Source: Parendozoicomonas verongulae (GTDB taxonomy: Bacteria; Pseudomonadota; Gammaproteobacteria; Pseudomonadales; Endozoicomonadaceae). Taken from it: a stretch of 37,854 nucleotides of DNA. Location of the stretch: contig NZ_SMME01000839.1 of the NCBI RefSeq assembly GCF_009711465.1, positions 1 through 37,854 of the forward strand. The letters are read 5' to 3'. The notes under the pieces are model-generated. The model was not told where the DNA came from. It saw nothing but the letters and a program-made list of their open reading frames with translations, and did no database searches. A program made the position numbers and the translations under genes. Position 1 is the stretch's first letter, and every line of letters begins with the position of its first letter. This document shows, one piece after another, positions 8,531 through 17,600 of the stretch.

Positions 8531-9451
8531 CTACTTCTTGCTATATTCGACTGCAATCGCAGACGCCAGCCGGGCGTTATTCATCACCAGCGCAATGTTG
8601 GATTTCAGACTATCGCCCCCTGTTAGCTCTTTCACACGGGAGAGCAGGAAAGGGGTAGACTCCTTACCTTTGATGCCTTGCTCATCCAGCTCTTTCAGAG
8701 CCTGCTCAATCGCCTGATCAATCACGTCTTTCGCCATGGAGTGTTGTTTGGGGATAGGGTTGGCAATCACTATGCCGCCTCGCAGATGAGACTCCCACTT
8801 AGCCTTCATCACAGCAGCCAAACCTTCAGGTGTGTCGATCTGGTGATCTGTCTGGAAATCACTTTCACGGGTGTAAAAGGCTGGCATGGTTTTCACGCCG
8901 TATCCCAGAACCGGTACACCCTGGGTTTCCAGATACTCCAGTGTCAGGCCAATGTCGAGAATGGATTTACAGCCTGCACACACCACAGCCACATCTGTTT
9001 TTGCCAGCTCTTGCAGATCAGCAGAGATATCGAAAGTTGTTTCCGCGCCACGGTGTACGCCGCCAATACCACCTGTTGCAAATACTTTCACGCCAGCCAT
9101 GGCTGCGATAATCATCGTGGTGGCAACGGTGGTGGCGCCGTCCATTTTTCGGGCCAGAATCACAGGCAGGTCACGGCGACTGGTTTTTATAATACCCAGG
9201 CCGGTTTTACCCAGATGTTCGATCTCTTCTTCGGTCAGACCAACCTTCAAACGGCCACCAATAATGGCGATGGTAGCAGGCGTGGCACCGTGCTCCCGCA
9301 CAGTCTTTTCTACTTCAAGAGCGGTGGCTACATTATCGGGGTAGGGCATGCCGTGGGAGATGATGGTGGATTCCAGGGCCACTATAGGCCGGCCTGCAAC
9401 CAGAGCAGCTTTTACGTCGGGGTGAATATCTAAGAAAGTGTTATCAATCAT
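8531..9451 (-). CDS. psuG: Pseudouridine-5'-phosphate glycosidase
   Basis: PsuG reversibly cleaves the C-glycosidic bond of pseudouridine 5'-phosphate to uracil and ribose 5-phosphate. Family blocks are strong: ALESTIISHGMPYPDN near the N terminus, GATTVATTMI, FATGGIGGVHRGAE, and CAGCKSILDIG containing a conserved lysine. From this ATG the protein is 306 aa (E. coli YeiN is 312). The frame is open 27 codons further up, but MIDNTFLDIHPDVKAAL is the natural family start. The kinase partner psuK, often adjacent or fused, is not next to it. The gene shares a direction with ppnN upstream across a 185-bp gap. Confidence 0.93.
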   Translation of the reverse strand: MIDNTFLDIHPDVKAALVAGRPIVALESTIISHGMPYPDNVATALEVEKTVREHGATPATIAIIGGRLKVGLTEEEIEHLGKTGLGIIKTSRRDLPVILARKMDGATTVATTMIIAAMAGVKVFATGGIGGVHRGAETTFDISADLQELAKTDVAVVCAGCKSILDIGLTLEYLETQGVPVLGYGVKTMPAFYTRESDFQTDHQIDTPEGLAAVMKAKWESHLRGGIVIANPIPKQHSMAKDVIDQAIEQALKELDEQGIKGKESTPFLLSRVKELTGGDSLKSNIALVMNNARLASAIAVEYSKK

Positions 9452-9599
9452 GTGCGAGCGTCCATTTTCATTGTGTTTCGTAGGCGTTAGTGCATCACCA
9501 GCACCGGACTTTTTTGTTGGACATTGAAGCACAGATGAGAGCTCCAGACAGAGCAGGCTTTGTAGGAAATTGTAAGAACTTGGTGTCAGCTGAGCATTT

Positions 9600-9619
9600 C
9601 AGGGCCATCCATGGCCCTG
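9600..9619. other. Perfect hairpin downstream of ppnN
   Basis: cagggcca-tcca-tggccctg forms a perfect 8-bp GC-rich stem with a 4-nt loop, 17 nt past the ppnN stop in its direction of transcription. No T-run follows, so it is at best a weak or Rho-assisted terminator, or a 3'-end protector. Confidence 0.4.
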
Positions 9620-9636
9620 GATGCAGGATTCAGTGA

Positions 9637-11013
9637 TCAGCAGATGACTTCGTAACAAGGCTTATAGTGAGTGCCCGGTAGTTTCATACGCTGCTGCTGA
9701 ACAAATCCGTCCAATAGAGTATCAATACGCTTCATGAGTTCAGGTTCGCCATGAAGCTGAAACTTGCCACGTTCCTTAATGCTCTGAATACCATCGGCCT
9801 TAATGTTGCCCGCTACAATACCGGACATGGCCTTACGCAGGTTAGAAGCCAATTCCTCCGCAGGCAGTGTAGTATCCAGAGAAAGCGCCGCCATATTCTC
9901 ATGAGTTGGCTCAAAAGGGTGCTGGAAAGCTGTGTCGATCTTCAGTTTCCAGTTATAGTAGAACGCATCGTTATGGTCCTTGCGGTACTGAGTGACCTCT
10001 TCCAGCCCCTGTTTCATCAGGTTGGCTACCTGCTCCGGGTTATCAATCACAATCGTGTACAGTTTCTGGGCTTCAGCGCCGAGAGTGTGACCGATAAACT
10101 CATCAATGTGCTCAAAATATTCTTTGGAAGACGCCGGACCGGTGAGAATAAACGGGAAGGGTAAACCTCTGTTGTCCGGGTGTAGAAGAATACCGATCAG
10201 ATACATGATCTCTTCACAGGTGCCAGGGCCTCCGGGGAAGGCGATAATGCCATGGCCCATGCGCACGAACCCTTCCAGGCGCTTCTCTATATCCGGCATG
10301 ATGATCAGCTCGTTCACAATCGGATTCGGACTTTCAGCGGCGATAATGCCCGGCTCAGTCAAACCGATAAACCGACCGTCGCGAATGCGCTGCTTGGCAT
10401 GGCCGATATGGGCACCTTTCATGGGACCTTTCATGGCACCGGGGCCGCAGCCAGTGCAGATGTTCATGCCCCGCAATCCCAGCTGGTAGCCGACATTCTT
10501 CGTATAGTTATACTCTGCACGACCGATGGAGTGACCGCCCCAACATACGACAATGTTTGGTGTTGAGCCTTTCTGGAAAGAATTGGCATGGCGCAGTATT
10601 TCAAACACCATATTGGTGATGTCTTGAGGGTCGCTCAGATTCATCAACCCACGGGCTTCGATCTCGCTGAACAGATGCAGAATATCCCGTACGACAGAGA
10701 ACAGGTTTTCCCGAACACCGCGAATTAAAGTGCCATTCACAAAAGCGCAGGCGGGCGCGTTATCCAGCTGTAGTTGGAGGCCTCTGTGTTCCTGAATAAC
10801 TTTAATATCGAAATCATGGTAAAGCGCCAACAGCTCCTGGGCGTCGTCCAGTTCGGTATCGCAGCTGAGAACAGCCAGAGCACACTGACGAAAAAGACTA
10901 TGCAGACCTGTACGACTGGAGTCTTGAAGTTGGCTGACTTCCTGGGTGGAGAGAACAGTCATACTGCCTGTCGGGTTAACGAGGGCACTGACAGTTTGGG
11001 AGGATGATGTCAT
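9637..11013 (-). CDS. ppnN: Nucleotide 5'-monophosphate nucleosidase PpnN (LOG family)
   Basis: PpnN (YgdH) hydrolyses purine and pyrimidine nucleoside 5'-monophosphates to base plus ribose 5-phosphate, and in E. coli is stimulated by (p)ppGpp. The Rossmann-like LOG core shows GCGPGAMKG (188-196) and the signature PGGPGTCEE (260-268). The flanking PpnN-specific N- and C-terminal regions are present (total 458 aa; E. coli 454). The extra N-terminal 15 residues are Ser/Thr-rich. AAGGA sits 7 nt before the ATG. With psuG immediately downstream, both products feed ribose 5-phosphate and free bases, which suggests a nucleotide-salvage pairing. Confidence 0.93.
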   Translation of the reverse strand: MTSSSQTVSALVNPTGSMTVLSTQEVSQLQDSSRTGLHSLFRQCALAVLSCDTELDDAQELLALYHDFDIKVIQEHRGLQLQLDNAPACAFVNGTLIRGVRENLFSVVRDILHLFSEIEARGLMNLSDPQDITNMVFEILRHANSFQKGSTPNIVVCWGGHSIGRAEYNYTKNVGYQLGLRGMNICTGCGPGAMKGPMKGAHIGHAKQRIRDGRFIGLTEPGIIAAESPNPIVNELIIMPDIEKRLEGFVRMGHGIIAFPGGPGTCEEIMYLIGILLHPDNRGLPFPFILTGPASSKEYFEHIDEFIGHTLGAEAQKLYTIVIDNPEQVANLMKQGLEEVTQYRKDHNDAFYYNWKLKIDTAFQHPFEPTHENMAALSLDTTLPAEELASNLRKAMSGIVAGNIKADGIQSIKERGKFQLHGEPELMKRIDTLLDGFVQQQRMKLPGTHYKPCYEVIC

Positions 11014-11245
11014 AAGCTATTCCTTGAAATGATTCCTTTTGCAAACCTTCGCAGTCAAGCTGCAAAATTTGCTTTATTCCTTATAAAAGTATTTGCCGAA
11101 AAAGTATAGGGGTGAATGCCTGATTAAAAGAGTCGGCTGAGTTACATTCTGAAATCCTTATTTATGATTATCGACTATAAACTGAGATGGTCGCCAAGGT
11201 AGCGGTGTAAGCACCCAAATAACAACGAGTCCGGAGTTTTGAAGC

Positions 11246-11761
11246 ATGAGTGTAGCTGTCACAACATCCAGCGAAGAGCAGGTTGTCATTGTTGATGATG
11301 AAAACAATGTGATTGGTTCTGCCAGTCGTAGCGAGATGAGGGCTGGGCGAATGTGTCATCGTGCGGTGTTTGTTTATGTGACAACATCGGATGGTGAGTT
11401 ATTGATACAGGAACGCACCATGTCGAAAGATGTCTGGCCGGGTGCTTACGATCTGGCGGCTGGTGGCGTTGTGGATGCCGGTGAAAGCTATGACGAAGCC
11501 GCTGTCCGAGAGTTGGAGGAAGAGATGGGGATTTCCGGTGTTCCCCTGAAAGATAAATTCCACTTTTACTATCAGGATGAAAACTGCCAGCTATGGGGCA
11601 AGGTGTACACTTGCGTGTGGGATGGCGTGGTGACTCCCCAGCCGGAAGAGGTGGCGCAGGTGATACGTGAGCGGCCGGAACAGATTCTGGCCAACCCGGA
11701 ACATCGACCTTATACACCAGACACCTTAATGGCTCTGCGTAAGCTGCAGGGGCTTGAATAG
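11246..11761 (+). CDS. Nudix hydrolase, YfcD-like
   Basis: The 171-aa protein carries a complete Nudix box at residues 74-96 (G-x5-E-x7-REL-x-EE-x-G-I; Gly74, Glu80, Arg88, Glu89, Glu92, Glu93), which binds the divalent metal for pyrophosphohydrolysis. The N-terminal part (VVIVDDENNVIGSASRSEMR, then CHRAVFVYV) is typical of the YfcD / isopentenyl-diphosphate-isomerase-like branch, whose substrate is not settled. GGAG lies 9 nt before the ATG. It is divergent from ppnN across 232 bp and ends 75 nt before riboflavin synthase, so the two plus-strand genes may form an operon. Confidence 0.88.
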   Translation: MSVAVTTSSEEQVVIVDDENNVIGSASRSEMRAGRMCHRAVFVYVTTSDGELLIQERTMSKDVWPGAYDLAAGGVVDAGESYDEAAVRELEEEMGISGVPLKDKFHFYYQDENCQLWGKVYTCVWDGVVTPQPEEVAQVIRERPEQILANPEHRPYTPDTLMALRKLQGLE

Positions 11762-11836
11762 AATTTTTGCACCCCAATAACTGGAATAGCTGTATCAGTA
11801 TCCATTCAATACGCCCTTCGGGCTGTCAGGAGACGT

Positions 11837-12454
11837 ATGTTCACAGGTATTGTTCAAGGCACTCGCGAAGTAGTGTTTGTTGAGAGGCGAGACAAGTTTG
11901 CCAGCTTTGAAATTCTGCTGGGCCATGATCTGGCCACCGGCTTGCAAGCAGGGGCCAGCGTGTCTATCAATGGCGTGTGCCTGACAGTCACCCAATGCTC
12001 TGAGGATTGTGCCACTTTCGATGTGATGCAGGAAACGCTCAGGGTAACCAACCTTAATGGTGTGCAGGCCGGTGATCTGGTCAATGTTGAGCGGGCTGCA
12101 CGTGTGGGCGACGAGGTTGGAGGGCATAATGTCTCTGGTCATGTCACAGATGTGGTGACCGTGCTGGACGTGGTGAAAACACCCGATAACACCACGATCT
12201 CTTTCCAGATGGATAGCCAGTGGAAGGACTACCTGTTGCCAAAAGGGTATGTGGCTCTCAACGGTGCAAGTCTGACCATCGGTGCCGAGGTGAAAGACCA
12301 GACGTTTGCTGTGCATTTGATTCCTGAAACTCTGCGCACGACAACGTTTGCGCAAATCAAACCCGGTATGAAGGTGAATCTGGAAATCGATCCGCAAACT
12401 CAGGCGATTGTGGACACTGTAAAATCCTTTATGAAACAGCAACAGGTTGCCTGA
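11837..12454 (+). CDS. ribC: Riboflavin synthase, alpha subunit
   Basis: This enzyme dismutates two molecules of 6,7-dimethyl-8-ribityllumazine to riboflavin and a pyrimidinedione. The start MFTGIVQGTREVV and the two homologous lumazine-binding barrels are visible. The first is about 1-97, with SINGVCLTV; the second is about 98-190, with GGHNVSGHVTDVV and ALNGASLTIG matching SINGVCLTV. The length of 205 aa fits the family (213 in E. coli). The ribosome-binding site is strong (AGGAG, 4-5 nt). No FMN-riboswitch-like sequence occurs in the 75-bp upstream gap, and other rib genes are absent from the window, so it is an unlinked rib gene as in many gammaproteobacteria. Confidence 0.94.
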   Translation: MFTGIVQGTREVVFVERRDKFASFEILLGHDLATGLQAGASVSINGVCLTVTQCSEDCATFDVMQETLRVTNLNGVQAGDLVNVERAARVGDEVGGHNVSGHVTDVVTVLDVVKTPDNTTISFQMDSQWKDYLLPKGYVALNGASLTIGAEVKDQTFAVHLIPETLRTTTFAQIKPGMKVNLEIDPQTQAIVDTVKSFMKQQQVA

Positions 12455-12464
12455 GAGGTTTGCG

Positions 12465-12510
12465 GCACATACGCCCTCGCATCCGTACTCCATGGAGTGA
12501 GGGCATGTGC
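12465..12510. terminator. Stem-loop between convergent genes
   Basis: gcacat(ac)gccctc (12465-12478) pairs with gagggcatgtgc (12499-12510), a 12-bp stem with a 2-nt bulge. It encloses a second palindrome, actccatggagt. It lies exactly between the converging riboflavin synthase and the 691-aa gene. No T-run follows, so intrinsic termination is uncertain. Confidence 0.5.
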
Positions 12511-12522
12511 GTTGTCAGACCA

Positions 12523-14598
12523 TCACATTTGAGTAAGGTCGTCGTTTTGTTCCATGGGGGCATCGTGCCCTGAACGCTTCTTGCCTTCGCAACCCAGGAA
12601 GCCTGCTGTCAGGCAAGCGGTACCAAGGCCAGCACTGACCGCGACTACGATTGCCGCAGGCCCTGTCGACTTTTGAGCGTTCAGAAAACACCCATACTGC
12701 TCAGGGGCAGAGCCGGCGGTACCATTTTCAAGGCAGGTGGTCTCGTCAGTGAGGAAAGTATTTGTGAGGGAGCCATAGCATTTAGAGTGAGAAAAAGTGT
12801 CACAGGTCGCTGTTCCTACATATCCACAATATCCGTAGGGGGGGTCTTCGCTCGCGATCCATTTCCATGATTCATCACAGTCACAGTACCCAGCTTCAGT
12901 TTTACATTTATAACGTATGCAGCGTATCGGATAATTGGCACTTGATGAGCAAGAGCATCTGACTGAACCTTCTACAGGTGTGCAGCCAATGTAGGAAATG
13001 AGACCGGAACCTTGAGTGGTACAGACTGAAGATAGCCGTTTTTTACGAGATTCATACGACGCCCTGTCAACTGATTCAGAATCCTCGCCTGTTATGACCT
13101 GTTTCCCAATGCGTTCTTTGTCAGCAGAGTCCGGAAAGGCCAGGTCGCCGATGTCAGGATTCACTGAAGGCACTTTGGACAGAACCAGCCCCCCTTCCGC
13201 GAAGTCCAGCTGGTAGACATCATCCTTGGCTCCGGCTCCTGTTATCACCGTTTCTTTGGTCGGGCCGCCTGCCTCATCAATCTGATAGAGATGAATCCTA
13301 TGGGCATCTGACTCGGGATCAGGCCTGCGCACAGCGACATGGAATCTTTCGCTGTCAGCCAAAGCCGACATCAGCTCGCCATCCTGCAAGTTGACGGAGG
13401 ACAGATCAACCACTTTTGTTGACGACAGCGACTGGGTACTGTCGGACTTCAGATCAGGGTAAAGGAACATCTTCTGCTCTTCCCATGACACCGTGTACAG
13501 GTTGTTGTCATGGAAGCGAAACAGTTCTCCCTTGACCCACAACCCAGATGAAACACCGTTATCAATCAGGTCAGTACTGTCCCCTTGGTTGATGTTGATC
13601 AGCGTGACACGGGACAGTCCCTGATCAACCTCCGGGCGGGACAGTAGCACCAGCTTGTCTTTGTTCAGCGTAAAGGCCGTCACGCGATTGCCGGCAGGCA
13701 AGGGCACCGCAAAATCTTCTATGCCATCATCAGAAAAGCGGGTATCTGGTTGCATGACGCCATCGACAACGCGGAATGTCTTGATCAGAATCTTTGGCGC
13801 AGTGTCAGCTTCTGCGGCTGCACTGTCACTGCCGGGCTCAAAGCGGGGAATGGCGATAACGCCGTGGTTGCGTAACATTTTGAGCGGTACAGGGGTTTGG
13901 CCTGCGGCTTTCCGTGTGCCCGTTTCAACAGAGTCGCACTCCGGGCAGTCGGTGACAAGGGAGGGCTGAGCCGTGGATAACTGGCTGACAGGTTCTGGCA
14001 TCCTGCCTGAGGCCGGCAGAGAATCAGGGGATTGAAGCTGAACCTTCAAGCGCTTATCAGTTGGTGCTGTCGGTGTGGGTGGGTTGGCACTAAGACTGGA
14101 CTGATGGGTCGTCTGCATGGCCTCCGGACCTGCCCATCCTTGTTTCCTTGCCTGATGTTTGGTCACACGCCTCTGCTTACCACCATCGTGCATAAACCAG
14201 GCTTCCTGCTTGAAGCTGTCGCGGGAGTCTGTTGGCTGCTGGGCGCTGTTGACTGCAACCGTTGAGCGGTTAGACGGGCGATGCCCCCCCCGTCCACAGC
14301 GGCAGCCGGTAGCCTGGTGTTTTCTCTTGTGATTCTGCGAAGAATGGTGTGAAACCAGCGATTTGCACAACCGTGACTGGCGCAGTTGCGCTGCACCCAC
14401 GAGGCCGTTCAGACTGTTGTTGCGAAGGTACCCCTGCGGGCTGTTGCCCGAGCTGACATTGCACAGGATCGAGGCCAGCTGCACTGCGCCCAGAGCCGGG
14501 CTGGTGCTGTTGTGTCCGCCCCCGGCCATTGCAACCCCGCAGACAAGCAGTACTAAAACAGGAAGGGAGCAGACAATAAACCTGAACACACCTTTCAT
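12523..14598 (-). CDS. Secreted / membrane-anchored Cys-rich protein, unknown
   Basis: I do not recognise this 691-aa protein. A clear signal peptide (basic MKGVFRF, hydrophobic core IVCSLPVLVLLVCGVAMA) implies export. Residues about 25-240 are low-complexity, rich in Ser, Pro, His, Arg and Gln. About 245-510 looks beta-rich with repeated short strands (KLVLLSRPEVDQGLSRVTL, FRFHDNNLYTVSWEEQKMFL, RFHVAVRRPDPES), possibly a propeller. About 535-645 holds some 13 cysteines (CSCSSS, GYCDCDESW, GYCGYVGTATC). A hydrophobic helix follows (AAIVVAVSAGLGTACLTAGF), then a short charged tail. The order resembles a type I surface protein. It lies 98 nt downstream of the 1505-aa gene on the same strand. 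The ribosome-binding site is moderate (GAGA). Confidence 0.72.
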   Translation of the reverse strand: MKGVFRFIVCSLPVLVLLVCGVAMAGGGHNSTSPALGAVQLASILCNVSSGNSPQGYLRNNSLNGLVGAAQLRQSRLCKSLVSHHSSQNHKRKHQATGCRCGRGGHRPSNRSTVAVNSAQQPTDSRDSFKQEAWFMHDGGKQRRVTKHQARKQGWAGPEAMQTTHQSSLSANPPTPTAPTDKRLKVQLQSPDSLPASGRMPEPVSQLSTAQPSLVTDCPECDSVETGTRKAAGQTPVPLKMLRNHGVIAIPRFEPGSDSAAAEADTAPKILIKTFRVVDGVMQPDTRFSDDGIEDFAVPLPAGNRVTAFTLNKDKLVLLSRPEVDQGLSRVTLININQGDSTDLIDNGVSSGLWVKGELFRFHDNNLYTVSWEEQKMFLYPDLKSDSTQSLSSTKVVDLSSVNLQDGELMSALADSERFHVAVRRPDPESDAHRIHLYQIDEAGGPTKETVITGAGAKDDVYQLDFAEGGLVLSKVPSVNPDIGDLAFPDSADKERIGKQVITGEDSESVDRASYESRKKRLSSVCTTQGSGLISYIGCTPVEGSVRCSCSSSANYPIRCIRYKCKTEAGYCDCDESWKWIASEDPPYGYCGYVGTATCDTFSHSKCYGSLTNTFLTDETTCLENGTAGSAPEQYGCFLNAQKSTGPAAIVVAVSAGLGTACLTAGFLGCEGKKRSGHDAPMEQNDDLTQM

Positions 14599-14696
14599 CG
14601 CACTGTTCTCACATCAGCATTTACACGGGTGCGAGCCAGTATAGTTGATAGTGGTGGCTGTCAAGAGACCTGTGTGCCATGACATGTTGGTGGGGA

Positions 14697-17600
14697 TTAC
14701 ATGAATGGACTGGGCTGGGCCGGGGTTGATTCCAGAGTGTTTTTTATCAGCTTTTTGGGTGTAGGCAGAGGGGCATCCTTCCACAGGATATCTTGCATGG
14801 TGTCCAGCATATCCTCTACAGCACGGAACTCTGTTATGGTTTTTGGCAGAGGGACTTCACTGATAAACAGGCGGGCTAACTCTGGGATATCGATGCCACT
14901 CTGACTCTCCAGGGGGTGGTTGCCCCAGCGCATCGCTTGTATGCGCTGTTTCAGCGTTTGCCTGTAAATTTCTTCGGTCCAGTTTTCTGGTAAGGTGCCA
15001 TTCAGTTGCAGGATATGACGAGTGTCGTTTAAGGCATCGCCTGTTCCGGGCAGGAAGACTTCCGGCATATGATCTTTGGAGACGAATTGAACCTGCTCCC
15101 CCATATAAGACGCTAGATTGGCTAATGAAATTTCACCGGATGTTCTATCAAGCATGTGAACTCTTTTCAGCAGTGAGCCAACAAGGAACTTTTGTGCAAT
15201 GGAAAAGGCTTTTCGAACAGCTTTCGCATAAACCTGGCCACCACGGCCATAGTCACTGGAAAAGGTGACTTTCAGACACAACAGTAAATCTGGAAGGGTT
15301 GCTTTTCCTTCCTGAACGGGAAGGTGATCCAAATAGATATGAAAGCGCAGAATCCGGCTCAGTACTGTAGCAACGGGGCGGGCAACGCTTGCAAAACGTC
15401 CACCTATGCGGGACAAAGCCAAAGCAATGACTGGAGAGAGTGCGCCACCGGCTGAAATTGTCAGTGTCCCTGTGACGTTTTCATTCAGATCAGGGGTGAC
15501 TTTCAGATCACAGATTTGCCCCAGTGCGCTTTTTTGCAGTGTGCTGCTGCTAAAGATATTCACCAGTTCGCGGGATGCTTGCGGGAAGCTGGTTTTTACT
15601 CTGCGGCTGTCGATACGGGGGTTAATTTTGATGCCTTCCATGTCGCGGCATGCGGAAATACCGGTTTGGTGAGCCTGAACCGTACCATTCAAATCTCCAG
15701 ATATGTTGAACGACAGGTGCCCAAGTTCTGCATCCATGTAGGTGCCTGTACCTGTGGAATCTGCGACTACCAGAGCATCATGCATTCGGGTGGAGGCGTC
15801 CAGGTCTGTGCCTAGCTGGTCCTGAGTCTGGGTGATGTTCAGTGAGGCTTGCGCAACTGTGCTATTGGCCATCATCATGTGTTTGTCTTGTTGGAGATTG
15901 ACCTCTACTCGTTTCACCTTTGCCTTGATCTTTGTCGGTTTTGCCTTGCGTTGAGTCGATGTCGTCTGGTCTTTAATAACGCCGTTGGCTCCCACATCCA
16001 GATCAATGTTGCCCTGCCGTATAGCCCCGTGGGTGGATACGCCATCACCATTCTGGTTGATGGCTACTTTAATACCCTGAAGTCGGTTGCCATCGTGAAC
16101 TTTCAGTTGTACAGGTAATTGGTAGTTGTCCTTGGTTTCTGCTCCTGCAACAGCTACTTCCCCCACATCCAGCTGCAGATTAGTGTGCTCTGATGAAGAG
16201 CTGGCATTCACTTCCATATCCTTAAGGTGGGCGGTGCCGCTAACGGCTCCAGAGGGGAGCTCGAGAGCCGAGTCGCTGGTTGCCAGATTGAAGGTTTTGT
16301 CGCTGTTGGCTTTTTGTTCGCCCTTAAGGGTGGTCTTACCACTACGGAAGGTTACGCCCTGTTTGATAACCCCAGTCTGAGGTGTTTCTGCCGAAAGCTC
16401 CTCGGGAATTGTGGCCAGTTGCTCCAATAGTGGACGTGTGGGGGCCTGATACCTCTCTGGTAGATAGTTGGCCAGCGTTTTCAGCCTTTCCGCAATGGCA
16501 GGCGAAGAGAGTGTTTTCCTGTCTGCTTCCAGACGGGTTTTCCATTCACTCTTCTGAATCTCCATTATGCTTTGAATCGGGCGGGATGAGTGGGAAGTCT
16601 CACCTGTTATTGTATCTACGAGGCACTCTGGAGACCGGGTTTTTACCTGTAGTGAGGGTGCGACTATCTCCATGTCAGCTTCAAGTTTCACCCCTTTGGG
16701 TAAAAGATGCTCGCTGACACTCAGACCTGTGCATCTCAGATGGTCAAGCTTTGTATGAGTGGTGATTTCATCAGGGTCATCCTCTGTTCCCCCTGTTATC
16801 TGGGCTTCAAAACCAACAGAGACAACTTTACCTTTCAAATCACCATGCTGCATATTAATCACTGTCTTGGCTTTGGACTCCAGTGTGGCCTTATCAAGAC
16901 CTGTGCGCATATCGTACTCAATTGCCATTTCTGCATGGCCTGTTGATAGAGCGCCAGTACTGCGAAGGGCTTGATCCCCCGGTACAGCGACATCAATGTC
17001 TCCAGCTATGCCGTCAGTTGTGAGTTTTGTAGAGACAGACGCAACCCGTATTTGTGGTATTTGCCAAGGGGCAACTTCTCGAGTCATCGACTCTTTAAAG
17101 GCTTGCTGATCTTTTTGATCCGTAAGTGTGTACGGCATGGTGCATTCAAGAGTGAGGTTTTTTATCTCTCGGGAGCTGACTTTGGCCTGTATGCCTTGTC
17201 CGGTGATTCCTTCTGGCAGGCTGGCGTCTTTGATTGTCAGATTTCTGGATTCTACGGTCAGTTTGGGGTGTACTGTGCCTGAATCAGGAGCTTCACCGGA
17301 ATAGGGGGGGGCAGGCGTGCCGGCCTGAAATGTCACATTAAGGTTATCGAATCTGGCATTGCTGGCACTGGTCACTCCTTCGACATGAGTGGCTTCGAGC
17401 TCGTCGACACTGACAGTTGCCAGGGTTGTTCCGGTTGCTGGGTCTGGTTTCGTGTGGAGTTCGGCCTTTTTAAGACGTTTTATACCGCTGGTGAATAGCA
17501 GGTTTTCGGGGGTTATTCGATCCGGAGCTGTGCCAATGGCAAAGCTGTCGGCAGTAGTCTCGTTGATTCTGACGGCCATTTCAGCCGATTCAGCGACATA

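Noticed and set aside
8678..9433. Plus-strand 251-codon frame inside psuG
   Set aside because: It is antisense of a well-conserved enzyme and has a His/Phe/Gln-biased composition.
11762..11836. FMN riboswitch before riboflavin synthase
   Set aside because: The gap is only 75 bp and lacks the conserved RFN-element segments.
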